A stretch of DNA of 5,515 bases from Nitrospira sp. (GTDB lineage Bacteria > Nitrospirota > Nitrospiria > Nitrospirales > Nitrospiraceae): the NCBI GenBank assembly GCA_015904075.1, contig JABMDH010000052.1:1-5515 (forward strand). The letters run 5' to 3'. This document shows, in pieces, positions 5,501 to 5,515 of this stretch. The notes under the pieces were generated by a model. That model did not search any database, had not been told where the DNA came from, and saw only the letters and a program-made list of their open reading frames with translations. Positions within the stretch are counted from its first letter, which is position 1. Every line of letters begins with the position of its first letter. The position numbers and the translations under genes were made by a program.

Positions 5501-5515
5501 CCAGTTCGGTTGCGG

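Overview
The window looks like chromosomal DNA of a Gram-negative bacterium of moderately high G+C, most likely a Nitrospira-type member of the Nitrospirota. This is inferred from remembered resemblance of the gene products to Nitrospira proteins and from degenerate heptamer repeats in the spacers. No database search was possible, so the lineage is a suggestion. There are no RNA genes, insertion sequences or CRISPR arrays. No gene-free stretch exceeds about 100 bases.

Left part, plus strand (1-1830): the 3' 94% or so of a major facilitator transporter of the anion:cation symporter type, then a spacer with a heptamer repeat block, then a complete cytoplasmic cyclophilin-type peptidylprolyl isomerase. 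A short hairpin just after the cyclophilin stop separates it from the genes converging from the right.

Right part, minus strand (5500 down to 1886): a tightly packed operon read right to left. It encodes (1) a 262-residue membrane-anchored protein resembling DUF6754, (2) a 216-residue six-helix membrane protein whose start overlaps the previous stop as ATGA, (3) a 280/282-residue protein with a large domain between two membrane helices, (4) a small multi-helix membrane protein that appears truncated, and (5) a MEMO-family protein (AmmeMemoRadiSam system protein B-like) that lacks its N-terminus. Genes 1 to 4 look like an uncharacterised membrane complex. Genes 1 and 3 share a C-terminal signature (Cys, then LY, then IGxLRG at near-equal spacing), suggesting that they are diverged paralogues. 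Charge distribution places their soluble domains on opposite sides of the membrane.

The most unusual spot is about 2719-2731. The recognisable part of the small membrane protein stops and MEMO-like sequence begins, in a different frame and without a start codon for about 58 codons. The simplest reading is a deletion, or an assembly chimera, that fused the two genes. The MEMO-like protein also lacks the His/His/Cys metal-ligand positions of its family, so it is probably not a metal-dependent enzyme even where intact.
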